Assembly: GCA_023268595.1 (NCBI GenBank) | Contig: JALQUD010000067.1 | Location: forward strand, 1 to 5,621 | Origin: Candidatus Saccharimonadia bacterium | Lineage (GTDB): Bacteria > Patescibacteriota > Saccharimonadia > Saccharimonadales > UBA4665 | DNA length: 5,621 bases | Direction: 5' to 3' | In this document: positions 1-4,270 of the stretch, one piece after another | Layout: each line of letters starts with the position of its first letter | Numbering within the stretch: the first letter of the stretch is position 1 | The notes under the pieces: model-generated | Databases searched by the model: none | Seen by the model: only the letters and a program-made list of their open reading frames with translations | Told to the model about the DNA's origin: nothing | Translations under genes and position numbers: made by a program

Positions 1-67
1 GATTATCAGTCCGGTGATAGTTCGAGTGGAATCTGTTGTCTTCATGACTTAATTCTACATGCTGGCA

Positions 68-114
68 GACAGGCTGTCAGTAATGGTTCGCGTATGCCAT
101 GCATAGGTGTATGC
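68..114. repeat. Short inverted and direct repeats upstream of the exonuclease gene
   Basis: Two small symmetric elements lie in the 126-base gene-free stretch at the window start. GACAG-G-CTGTC (68-78) is a perfect odd-length palindrome. TATGC-CAT-GCATA (93-105) is a second, and its GTATGC word (92-97) recurs in direct orientation at 109-114, 17 bases further on. Loops of 1-3 bases make RNA hairpins unlikely, so if they matter they are more likely protein-binding half-sites for the exonuclease promoter. I see no convincing -35/-10 pair here. Such short words can occur by chance. Confidence 0.2.
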
Positions 115-131
115 TGGATATGACTATTGGC

Positions 132-137
132 AAGGAG
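132..137 (+). promoter_or_regulatory. Ribosome binding site AAGGAG of the exonuclease gene
   Basis: AAGGAG matches the Shine-Dalgarno core and lies 13 bases before the ATG at 151, longer than the usual 5-9 but similar to the 10-11 base spacing of other genes here. It decides the start. The in-frame TTG at 127 lies upstream of this site and would add eight residues with no family counterpart. Confidence 0.6.
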
Positions 138-150
138 CTTTTTTGGAATC

Positions 151-723
151 ATGACACACAGACCACTGGTGTTCCTGGACATCGAGACCACGGGCGGTAG
201 CCCATATGATGCGCGCATCACCGAGATCGGTGCGCTCAGGGTTGAAGATGGGCAGGTCGTGGGTACGTACAGCCAACTGCTCGATCCCGGCCAGTCGGTA
301 CCGCCGTTCATCACCAGGTTGACCGGCATCGATGACGGCATGCTGGTCGGAAAGCCTGCGTTCGCAGCGGTCGCCAAAGATCTGGGGAAATTCCTTGATG
401 GATCGATCTTCGTGGCTCATAACGTCAATTTTGATTATTCGTTCATCAAAGAGTCATACCGGCGCATGGGTAAGCCGGATGCGTTCAATATGGACCGGTT
501 CTGTACCGCCCGTCTATCCCGGCATCTGTACCCGGAGCAGCGGCGCCATAATTTGGACACCATCATCGCGACCCACGGTATCGAGGTGGTGGACCGTCAC
601 CGGGCATTGGATGATGCACGCGCCTTGCACGAGTTCTATCAGAAGGCCTTGGAGCAGCACGGTCTGCGGGTGTATGCGGCCATCAATCGCATCATGACCA
701 AGACCCGTTCCGAAATCACGTAA
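151..723 (+). CDS. DnaQ-like 3'-5' exonuclease (DEDDh family)
   Basis: A 190-residue single-domain nuclease predicted to remove nucleotides from DNA 3' ends using two metal ions, in the cytoplasm. All three exonuclease motifs are visible. ExoI is FLDIETTG with catalytic D10 and E12. ExoII is HNVNFDYSFI, residues 90-99, with D95. ExoIII is HRALDDA with H150 and D155, the H-x4-D spacing of the DEDDh subgroup. This is the fold of the DNA polymerase III epsilon proofreading subunit. The protein is somewhat shorter than E. coli epsilon (about 243 residues), and I see no recognisable clamp-binding or polymerase-binding tail, so it may act as a stand-alone repair or proofreading exonuclease or as epsilon itself. 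The end MTKTRSEIT is short and basic. The start is the ATG preceded by AAGGAG at 132-137. The next gene lies 106 bases on, and no clear terminator separates them. Family assignment is secure; the exact role is not. Confidence 0.93.
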   Translation: MTHRPLVFLDIETTGGSPYDARITEIGALRVEDGQVVGTYSQLLDPGQSVPPFITRLTGIDDGMLVGKPAFAAVAKDLGKFLDGSIFVAHNVNFDYSFIKESYRRMGKPDAFNMDRFCTARLSRHLYPEQRRHNLDTIIATHGIEVVDRHRALDDARALHEFYQKALEQHGLRVYAAINRIMTKTRSEIT

Positions 724-783
724 GGCCGGTCGTGCTTGTACGGTCATGTCCGGTGTAAGATTCACCTCTATACCGCTAAAGCC

Positions 784-812
784 TTGACGCGGCGGCTGTT
801 ATCGACAAGAAT
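784..812 (+). promoter_or_regulatory. Weak candidate promoter for the Lys/Ala-rich membrane protein
   Basis: TTGACG (784-789, five of six to the -35 consensus) lies 17 bases before AAGAAT (807-812, four of six to the -10 consensus). Transcription would begin near 819, only about 11 bases before the ATG at 830. That would place the GGGGAG ribosome binding site (813-818) just outside the message, which argues against it. A rival -10, TAAGAT at 756-761, has only a badly spaced TTGTAC (736-741, gap 14). Neither is strong, and readthrough from the exonuclease gene is also possible. Confidence 0.25.
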
Positions 813-829
813 GGGGAGTGGTCAAAAAT

Positions 830-1138
830 ATGAAGACAAACACTACCGCATCAAAAGTCGCGACAGCCAAGCCGGCGCGGAAGACTCGCGCTGCCGCTGC
901 CAAGTCTGCCGCCAAGCCGAAACCGGGTCGTACCGCGGCTGCACGGATATCCAAGCGTACCAGCGGCAAGGCTGCCAGCGATGCCAAAGTGCGTCAACTG
1001 ATAAAGCAGAACCGTGAACTGCAGGCGCCCATCAAGCACATGGAAGAGCTGTTCGACTCCAACCGTTTCGGGCGTCTGGTCCTCTTGATCGTCGTCAGCG
1101 CGGCGCTGGTCCTGCTGGCCCGTCCGCTGTATACCTGA
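830..1138 (+). CDS. Lys/Ala-rich histone-like protein with C-terminal membrane anchor, unknown function
   Basis: A 102-residue protein I do not recognise. Residues 1-55 are dominated by Lys, Arg, Ala, Ser, Thr and Pro, with AAK/PK/KR spacings such as KPARKTRAAAAKSAAKPKP. This resembles the disordered tail of histone H1 and bacterial H1-like proteins, and such segments usually bind nucleic acid or other polyanions. Residues 53-78 look helical and possibly coiled-coil (VRQLIKQNRELQAPIKHMEELF). Residues 82-97 (LVLLIVVSAALVLLAR) are one hydrophobic helix ending five residues before the C-terminus, a tail-anchor layout with no N-terminal signal. The basic half would then stay in the cytoplasm, at the membrane. 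The ATG at 830 follows GGGGAG (813-818) by 11 bases. An in-frame GTG at 818 overlaps that site and is disfavoured. The gene converges on the hydrolase with 18 bases between stops. Confidence 0.75.
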   Translation: MKTNTTASKVATAKPARKTRAAAAKSAAKPKPGRTAAARISKRTSGKAASDAKVRQLIKQNRELQAPIKHMEELFDSNRFGRLVLLIVVSAALVLLARPLYT

Positions 1139-1156
1139 AAAATCTAAGAACTGGAA

Positions 1157-2257
1157 TTACTGGCGAGTGGCGTTGGTGGCCGCCACGACTGCTCGGGCGA
1201 TAGCCTGCTGGCCGGTGGCTGTCGGGTGGACCGGCGCCTTGGCCGTAAGCCCTTGCACCCATGGGTCGGCAGAACAGAGGTCATGGCCGGTAAAGTCAAC
1301 CGGAGCAAAACGGACGAAGCTGTAATTGGCGGCAGTCTTAGCTATGCTGTCGTTAAGTTTGGCTACCCGGCCGTTGAGCCACTCGACTTCGGCGGCTGTC
1401 ATGCGGGAACCGAATGCCGGGTCGGTCGCGCAGGCGGTCGATACAGGATTGTAGTAGCCGGTGACGACGACGGTCGGTGGCTGCACATTGCCGGCGACGG
1501 CACGCAGCTTTATGCTCTCCAGTGCTGCTGTCAGCTTGCCGCGCATCAGTACCAACGCTGCGTCGGATACATTCGTGTCGGTGTTCGTGCCACAGGTGGC
1601 GGCGTAACACTTGCCTATGAATGTCTGCCATTTCATGTCATTAGCTCCAGCGGTGATCGATATTAGTGACGGTGCGCCGCCGGCATAGGCCGCGCTGATC
1701 TGAGCCTGAGGGTTGTTGCCGTCAACGCGTTGCTGCGTCAACAGATCGCCGGCAGTGGCGCCGCTACAGGCCAGCAATGTCGTTTGCCTACCGAGCTGGC
1801 GGCCGACTTCGTACCCATAGGATTGGCTTGAGCGGCCGCAAGTGTTGTCTTGGGCATTGGCATTGGTCACCAATGGCAAGCCGAGACCTGCGGCGACCGA
1901 GTCACCTAGGACCACGTATTTGCCTGCCGACCCTGCCACCCCGGTCGTGGGCGTGTTGGATGACTGACCTGTCTGCGTGCTGGAGGTCGCTGGTTTCTGG
2001 ACGGCGGCCGCATTGTCCGACCCGCCGACATCGCCGAACTGGCTGGATTCCTGCTTGGAGGCAGTAGTGTCGCCGAACGGCTCGGCGTTAGTCATATGGA
2101 CACCCGCCAGGACGGCGCTGGACGCGATGACGGCTATGAGTATGCCGGTGACGAAACCGACGCGGACCTTACGGTCAGTGTCGTATGCCTTAAAAGCCTC
2201 GAAAGGACGTTTCAGAAAGCTGGCGTGGCGTTGATCAAATACTTTACGCATGGACAT
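1157..2257 (-). CDS. Membrane-anchored SGNH/GDSL hydrolase, SEST-like esterase
   Basis: A 366-residue predicted extracytoplasmic esterase or lipase. Residues 1-31 are a basic cytoplasmic tail. Residues 33-52 (VGFVTGILIAVIASSAVLAG) form a signal-anchor helix without a clear cleavage site. Residues 56-110 are a low-complexity Ser/Thr/Gln/Gly linker. The hydrolase domain runs from 113 to the end: block I is VVLGDSVAAG with nucleophile S120, block II has G166 in ACSGATAGD, block III is TAGAND with oxyanion N206, and block V is HPTATGQ with H344. The usual Asp three residues before that His is Ala (A341). In the Streptomyces SEST esterase group a main-chain carbonyl near a Trp replaces that Asp, and W333 in DPWVQG may do so here. 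Six cysteines (140/164, 217/222, 276/328) would fit the three disulfides of that group. Substrate is unknown; acyl esters of lipids or polysaccharides are plausible. Start is ATG 2257 with GGAG seven bases upstream; ATG at 2251 is an alternative. Confidence 0.88.
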   Translation of the reverse strand: MSMRKVFDQRHASFLKRPFEAFKAYDTDRKVRVGFVTGILIAVIASSAVLAGVHMTNAEPFGDTTASKQESSQFGDVGGSDNAAAVQKPATSSTQTGQSSNTPTTGVAGSAGKYVVLGDSVAAGLGLPLVTNANAQDNTCGRSSQSYGYEVGRQLGRQTTLLACSGATAGDLLTQQRVDGNNPQAQISAAYAGGAPSLISITAGANDMKWQTFIGKCYAATCGTNTDTNVSDAALVLMRGKLTAALESIKLRAVAGNVQPPTVVVTGYYNPVSTACATDPAFGSRMTAAEVEWLNGRVAKLNDSIAKTAANYSFVRFAPVDFTGHDLCSADPWVQGLTAKAPVHPTATGQQAIARAVVAATNATRQ

Positions 2258-2258
2258 A

Positions 2259-2268
2259 ATTATACTCC
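2259..2268 (-). promoter_or_regulatory. Overlapping Shine-Dalgarno GGAG and perfect TATAAT before the hydrolase starts
   Basis: Read on the minus strand, GGAG (2268-2265) is followed at once by TATAAT (2264-2259), then the ATG at 2257 and a second in-frame ATG at 2251. GGAG is well placed (seven bases) for the first ATG. If TATAAT is a -10 element, transcription would begin about seven bases downstream, at or next to the second ATG, giving a leaderless message that starts with MRK instead of MSMRK. No good -35 is seen; AAGGCA at an 18-base gap matches three of six. The two readings differ by only two residues. Confidence 0.35.
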
Positions 2269-2306
2269 ACTATGCAAAACTGTGCCTTTGCTGGAGCTGC
2301 TGGACG

Positions 2307-2336
2307 TTCAAAGGCCGACAATAAACAAGCTGTAAT
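2307..2336 (+). promoter_or_regulatory. Candidate promoter of the small basic protein
   Basis: TTCAAA (2307-2312, four of six to the -35 consensus) and TGTAAT (2331-2336, five of six to the -10 consensus) are 18 bases apart. Transcription would begin near 2343 and give a leader of about 94 bases. This is the best pair I find in the 179-base divergent gap between the hydrolase and this gene. A short palindrome, ATGGC-GA-GCCAT (2359-2370), lies just after the expected start point and could be an operator half-site pair. Confidence 0.35.
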
Positions 2337-2420
2337 GGATTTCACAGTCATAAGCGTCATGGCGAGCCATACTGCAAGGGCAATAGTAACTAACCCAGCC
2401 CAACACCAGGGCGTTCCACG

Positions 2421-2426
2421 AAGGAG
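2421..2426 (+). promoter_or_regulatory. Strong ribosome binding site AAGGAG of the small basic protein
   Basis: AAGGAG ends ten bases before the ATG at 2437. It fixes the start of the short gene: the open frame extends further upstream, to 2272 and beyond the site, but only this ATG has a ribosome binding site, and the codons before it read as random sequence. Confidence 0.7.
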
Positions 2427-2436
2427 ACAGCAGCAT

Positions 2437-2610
2437 ATGGTACGCTACGCAAAGAAGAACCAAATCGATGACTTCGGCATGGATGACATGAAGTCCCACC
2501 GTGTCCAACGTAAGTATCGCGGACACAAGCTCGCCGTCAACGTCGGTGCCAGCCGTATGGAGCGTCGTGGATGGGGTTACAGCAAGCGCCAATCGACCCG
2601 CTATGAATAG
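2437..2610 (+). CDS. Small highly basic, aromatic-rich protein (57 aa), unknown function
   Basis: I do not recognise this protein. It begins MVRYAKKNQIDDFGMDDM and ends in GWGYSKRQSTRYE. By my count it has 15 Lys/Arg and two His against six Asp/Glu, a strongly positive net charge, with Tyr and Trp spread through the basic part. An acidic patch DDFGMDD sits at residues 11-17. There is no signal peptide, membrane helix or Cys/His zinc motif. Composition suggests an RNA- or ribosome-associated small protein, but this is inference. Several lines argue that it is real: an ideal AAGGAG site, a perfect-stem terminator 44 bases after the stop, a plausible promoter, and preferred C/G-ending codons like its neighbours. 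It appears to be a single-gene transcript, and the strong signals at both ends hint at high expression. Confidence 0.75.
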   Translation: MVRYAKKNQIDDFGMDDMKSHRVQRKYRGHKLAVNVGASRMERRGWGYSKRQSTRYE

Positions 2611-2654
2611 ATCACGATAGAATACTTTCTCCCGATTTCGTCCAAATTTTGTCT

Positions 2655-2680
2655 AAGCACCGTCTCCACGGTGCTTTTCT
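2655..2680 (+). terminator. Intrinsic terminator after the small basic protein
   Basis: AAGCACCGT (2655-2663) and ACGGTGCTT (2668-2676) form a perfect nine-base stem around the loop CTCC, running into TTTTCT. On the opposite strand the stem is followed by AGAC rather than a T-tract, so it is directional. It lies 44 bases after the stop at 2610 and separates this gene from the next promoter. Confidence 0.9.
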
Positions 2681-2712
2681 GTTATGAGCTGGTCCGCCAA
2701 TTCGTGGCAAGC

Positions 2713-2741
2713 TTGACCGTCCACCGGTTTACGCTTATCCT
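2713..2741 (+). promoter_or_regulatory. Promoter of the secreted-protein operon
   Basis: TTGACC (2713-2718, five of six to the -35 consensus) and TATCCT (2736-2741, four of six to the -10 consensus) are exactly 17 bases apart, placed between the terminator at 2655-2680 and the next gene. Transcription would begin near 2748, giving a leader of about 48 bases. An inverted repeat, GGTAA-TCACAG-TTACC (2745-2760), lies on the expected start point and could be a repressor site. Confidence 0.6.
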
Positions 2742-2768
2742 TGAGGTAATCACAGTTACCCTAGATGG

Positions 2769-2783
2769 GCCGCCTGTAGCGGC
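2769..2783 (+). other. GC-only hairpin in the leader of the secreted helical protein
   Basis: GCCGC (2769-2773) and GCGGC (2779-2783) form a perfect five-base GC stem with loop CTGTA, 12 bases before the ATG at 2796. No Shine-Dalgarno site is visible between it and the start, so the hairpin occupies the place where a ribosome binding site would sit. It may stabilise the message or affect initiation; it has no T-tract and is not a terminator. Confidence 0.35.
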
Positions 2784-2795
2784 AGAAAACAAGCG

Positions 2796-3578
2796 ATGAG
2801 ATACAAACCGATGGCCAGTCTGACATCCGTAGCGCTGATAATGGCGGTATTGGCGTCCGTGGTGTTCTCATCATCGGTGGCAACCGCGGCGCAGCCGCCG
2901 GCCATGACATACAGCGCCTCGGAAACTGCCGACAACGATCCGGCATCTTCCATGCTGCCGGCGGGCGTCGAACAGAAACAGAAGGCTGCCACGCCCAGCG
3001 GCAAACCTGCCGTCGGCGCCGATTCACCGGCTGCCAAGTTCAGCGCCCAGGCCAGCCAGAAGGCTCGTGAAGCTAGGGATGCTGCCCAGCAACGGGCCGA
3101 TGACGCCCGGCAACTGGTGGCCGATGCTGCCGCCAAGTCAGCCCAATCTACCAGTGGTGCGCAGAAGCTTGAGGCCGGCAAACTGGCCGTCTGCCAGAGT
3201 CGGCAGGATATCATCGCTACCATCTTGAACCGGCTTGCCAAGCGTGGCGATGATACCGTCGAATATGTCGACACCGTCTCACAACGGGTACAGGACTATT
3301 ATGCCCGCAACCAGTTGTCGGTAGATGGTTATGACGCGTTACTGGCGTCGGTCAATAGCGCTAAGACGTCGGCCCAATCGGCCAGCAAGCTGGTTGACGA
3401 TGCTGCCGCGAAGTTTGACTGCGGCATGGAAGGACCAAAGGCTGCGGGTCAGAATGTCGGACAGCTGACGACGGCGCGTAACGAAGCTATCAAGGCGTAT
3501 CGCGATACGGTAACGCAATTGGTCGGCGTCGTGCAGGCTGCATCGACCGCTGCTCAGGCGCAGGGAGCTAAGGACTGA
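2796..3578 (+). CDS. Secreted helical (coiled-coil-like) protein with one predicted disulfide, unknown function
   Basis: A 260-residue exported protein. Residues 1-31 form a signal peptide: basic MRYK, a hydrophobic core from about 8 to 25, and the AxA-type site ATA near 29-31. Residues 33-75 are a Pro/Ser/Gly linker. Residues 76-118 are strongly helical and Ala/Gln/Arg/Asp-rich. The second part (about 130-250) also looks all-helical and holds the only two cysteines, C133 and C209, at either end of a long helical segment (AVCQSRQDII through AAKFDCG), probably a disulfide. From memory, this layout of exported helical bundle with Cys about 75 residues apart and an R-rich first helix recurs in Patescibacteria genomes without a known role; that match is unverified. 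No enzyme motif is seen. The gene is first in a two-gene unit: its TGA overlaps the next ATG by one base. No Shine-Dalgarno site is visible before 2796; ATG 2811 is an alternative but would remove the basic part of the signal. Confidence 0.82.
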   Translation: MRYKPMASLTSVALIMAVLASVVFSSSVATAAQPPAMTYSASETADNDPASSMLPAGVEQKQKAATPSGKPAVGADSPAAKFSAQASQKAREARDAAQQRADDARQLVADAAAKSAQSTSGAQKLEAGKLAVCQSRQDIIATILNRLAKRGDDTVEYVDTVSQRVQDYYARNQLSVDGYDALLASVNSAKTSAQSASKLVDDAAAKFDCGMEGPKAAGQNVGQLTTARNEAIKAYRDTVTQLVGVVQAASTAAQAQGAKD

Positions 3579-3907
3579 TGCGCAAGATTTCCAAGATCAC
3601 TATGCCGCGGACCGGAGTGCGTGCTTTGGCAGGACCGCTGGCGGTCGTGGCGCTGTTTTCTGGTATCGGTTTCATCGGTTACCGCTTGTATGCTAATCCG
3701 CTGACAGGCGGTGGCGCCTCGCTCGGCCAGCCCGGAATCATCGGTGGCGCCGGTTCGGATGGCCTGACGGCGGCTGATGCTCCGAAGGTCGATACGGCCG
3801 ATGATCTCGATGCCGCAGCCAAAGCCCTGCAACGCGTAGACGCCGCCGCGGACAGCGCTGGCGACATCAATCAGCTGGACATGCAGATCCGCACCTTCGC
3901 GCCCTGA
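3578..3907 (+). CDS. Small membrane-anchored protein with extracytoplasmic acidic helix, partner of the secreted protein
   Basis: A 109-residue protein I do not recognise. A basic start (MRKISKITMPRTGVR) leads into one hydrophobic helix at about 17-35 (PLAVVALFSGIGFIGYRLYA region). A Gly-rich linker at 44-60 follows, then an Ala/Asp-rich amphipathic segment at 68-106 (DTADDLDAAAKALQ, GDINQLDMQI). The layout is a signal anchor with the acidic helix outside the cell membrane; cleavage after RLYA is possible but not clear. Its ATG overlaps the stop of the preceding gene in TGATG, and AGGGAG (3562-3567) lies ten bases upstream, so the two are almost certainly translated together. The external helix may bind the helical secreted protein and hold it at the membrane; this is inference from gene order and predicted structure. 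No terminator follows before the next gene. Confidence 0.78.
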   Translation: MRKISKITMPRTGVRALAGPLAVVALFSGIGFIGYRLYANPLTGGGASLGQPGIIGGAGSDGLTAADAPKVDTADDLDAAAKALQRVDAAADSAGDINQLDMQIRTFAP

Positions 3908-3933
3908 CCGCGTAGCTGGCGGCGTGGTATCGT
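3904..3933 (+). promoter_or_regulatory. Extended -10 promoter for a leaderless zinc-finger-like gene
   Basis: TGG immediately before TATCGT (3928-3933) gives a TGn extended -10 element, with the hexamer at four of six. CTGACC (3904-3909, four of six to the -35 consensus) lies 18 bases upstream and overlaps the stop of the previous gene. Exactly seven bases separate the -10 from the ATG at 3941, so transcription should begin at or next to the start codon. This fits the absence of a Shine-Dalgarno site. Readthrough from the upstream operon is an alternative. Confidence 0.45.
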
Positions 3934-3940
3934 AAACGTT

Positions 3941-4111
3941 ATGGACAAGTATTCCATCGACGAAGCGGCACTGCCATGTGCAGACAAACTGGTCTTCGAC
4001 ACTGAGCGGCAGGCTGCCGCCGCTGCCAACGTGGCGGCTTATCAGCACGGCGCCCAGGTCCGGCCGTATATCTGCCGGTACTGTGGGTTATGGCACCTGT
4101 CCAGCAATTAG
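3941..4111 (+). CDS. Small CxxC-x3-H zinc-finger-like protein (56 aa)
   Basis: A 56-residue protein: MDKYSIDEAALPCADKL, then an Ala-rich helix at 23-34 (RQAAAAANVAAY), then RPYICRYCGLWHLSSN at the end. C45 and C48 (C-x2-C) with H52 and the upstream C13 could form a CCCH zinc site. The pattern of Cys-x2-Lys, an aromatic, a Thr, an Ala-rich helix, Gly, then Y-x-C-x2-C-G-x-WHL resembles small single-domain proteins I recall from actinobacteria, their phages and CPR genomes. Their role is unknown to me; RNA or DNA binding is the usual guess for such modules. No other start is possible, because the frame is closed by the stop of the previous gene at 3905-3907 and no start codon lies between. There is no Shine-Dalgarno site; see the extended -10 directly upstream. 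A terminator-like hairpin lies 61 bases after the stop. Confidence 0.72.
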   Translation: MDKYSIDEAALPCADKLVFDTERQAAAAANVAAYQHGAQVRPYICRYCGLWHLSSN

Positions 4112-4139
4112 GTGCATGCTTTCATCTGTTGCGCGGTTA

Positions 4140-4148
4140 TGTTATAAT
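4140..4148 (+). promoter_or_regulatory. Perfect extended -10 element, TGTTATAAT
   Basis: TATAAT (4143-4148) preceded by TGT is an exact extended -10 element, the best -10 in the window. Such promoters often work with a poor -35; TTCATC (4121-4126, gap 16, three of six) is the best here. Transcription would begin near 4155, so the RNA runs straight into the terminator-like hairpin at 4172-4211 before reaching typA. Confidence 0.6.
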
Positions 4149-4162
4149 ATAAGCAGTAAGTA

Positions 4163-4246
4163 ATGCCGACCAAGCAGCGCTTCACCATCAAACGGTATGA
4201 GCGCTGTTTTTATAGCTGTTTTATGCGCAGTAAGCCTCCATTTTAA
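4163..4246 (+). CDS. Possible 27-codon leader peptide upstream of typA
   Basis: An open frame from ATG 4163 to TAA 4244-4246, starting MPTKQRFTIKRYERC and ending MRSKPPF, rich in Arg, Lys, Phe and Cys. It begins about eight bases after the predicted transcription start and reads through both arms and the T-tract of the hairpin at 4172-4211, so a ribosome on it would block the hairpin. No Shine-Dalgarno site is visible, and an open frame this short is expected by chance. It is listed because of its position, not its composition. Confidence 0.2.
   Translation: MPTKQRFTIKRYERCFYSCFMRSKPPF
4172..4211 (+). terminator. Terminator-like hairpin with T-tract in the region before typA
   Basis: CAGCGCT (4175-4181) pairs with AGCGCTG (4200-4206). 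Flanking bases extend the stem through a G-T wobble and two A-T pairs (4172-4174 with 4207-4209). A small inner pairing, ACC with GGT (4184-4186, 4194-4196), closes part of the 18-base loop. TTTTT follows (4207-4211). It either ends the zinc-finger gene (stop 4109-4111) or, because the extended -10 at 4140-4148 lies between, acts as an attenuator or the end of a transcript of about 57 bases. Confidence 0.7.
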
Positions 4247-4247
4247 T
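4220..4247 (+). promoter_or_regulatory. Possible proximal promoter of typA
   Basis: TTTAAT (4242-4247, five of six to the -10 consensus) has TTTATG (4220-4225, three of six to the -35 consensus) at a 16-base gap. Transcription would begin near 4254, giving a typA leader of about 17 bases and bypassing the hairpin at 4172-4211. The -35 match is weak, but the A/T-rich stretch after a terminator is a reasonable place for a promoter. Confidence 0.35.
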
Positions 4248-4267
4248 CAACTAACCACGAGCCTCCA
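4233..4267 (+). repeat. Direct repeat AGCCTCCA just before the typA start
   Basis: AGCCTCCA occurs exactly at 4233-4240 and again at 4260-4267, 27 bases apart, the second copy ending three bases before the typA ATG. It carries CCTCC, the core of the 16S rRNA anti-Shine-Dalgarno sequence, where a purine-rich ribosome binding site would be expected. No GGAGG is present in the leader to pair with it. It could be a binding site for a regulatory RNA or protein, or be chance. Confidence 0.4.
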
Positions 4268-4270
4268 GTT

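Noticed and set aside
127..150. Eight-residue N-terminal extension of the exonuclease from TTG 127
   Set aside because: The AAGGAG site lies inside this extension and serves the ATG at 151; DnaQ-like proteins begin a few residues before the DIETTG motif.
724..783. Terminator after the exonuclease gene
   Set aside because: GGCCGG and CCGG words can pair only weakly over a long loop, and no T-tract follows.
818..829. GTG 818 as start of the Lys/Ala-rich protein
   Set aside because: The GTG overlaps the GGGGAG site that fits the ATG at 830.
1226..1666. Plus-strand open frame of 146 codons
   Set aside because: It is antisense to the SGNH domain with its complete catalytic blocks; no domain or start signal supports it.
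2756..3274. Minus-strand open frame of 172 codons with a hydrophobic, Ala/Ser/Cys-rich product
   Set aside because: It lies antisense to the secreted helical protein, whose signal peptide, promoter and coupled downstream gene support the plus strand. The composition is what Ala/Asp/Gln-rich coding gives in reverse.
3554..4048. Minus-strand open frame of 164 codons
   Set aside because: It covers the ends of three plus-strand genes, has no ribosome binding site or domain, and conflicts with the TGATG coupling at 3576-3580.
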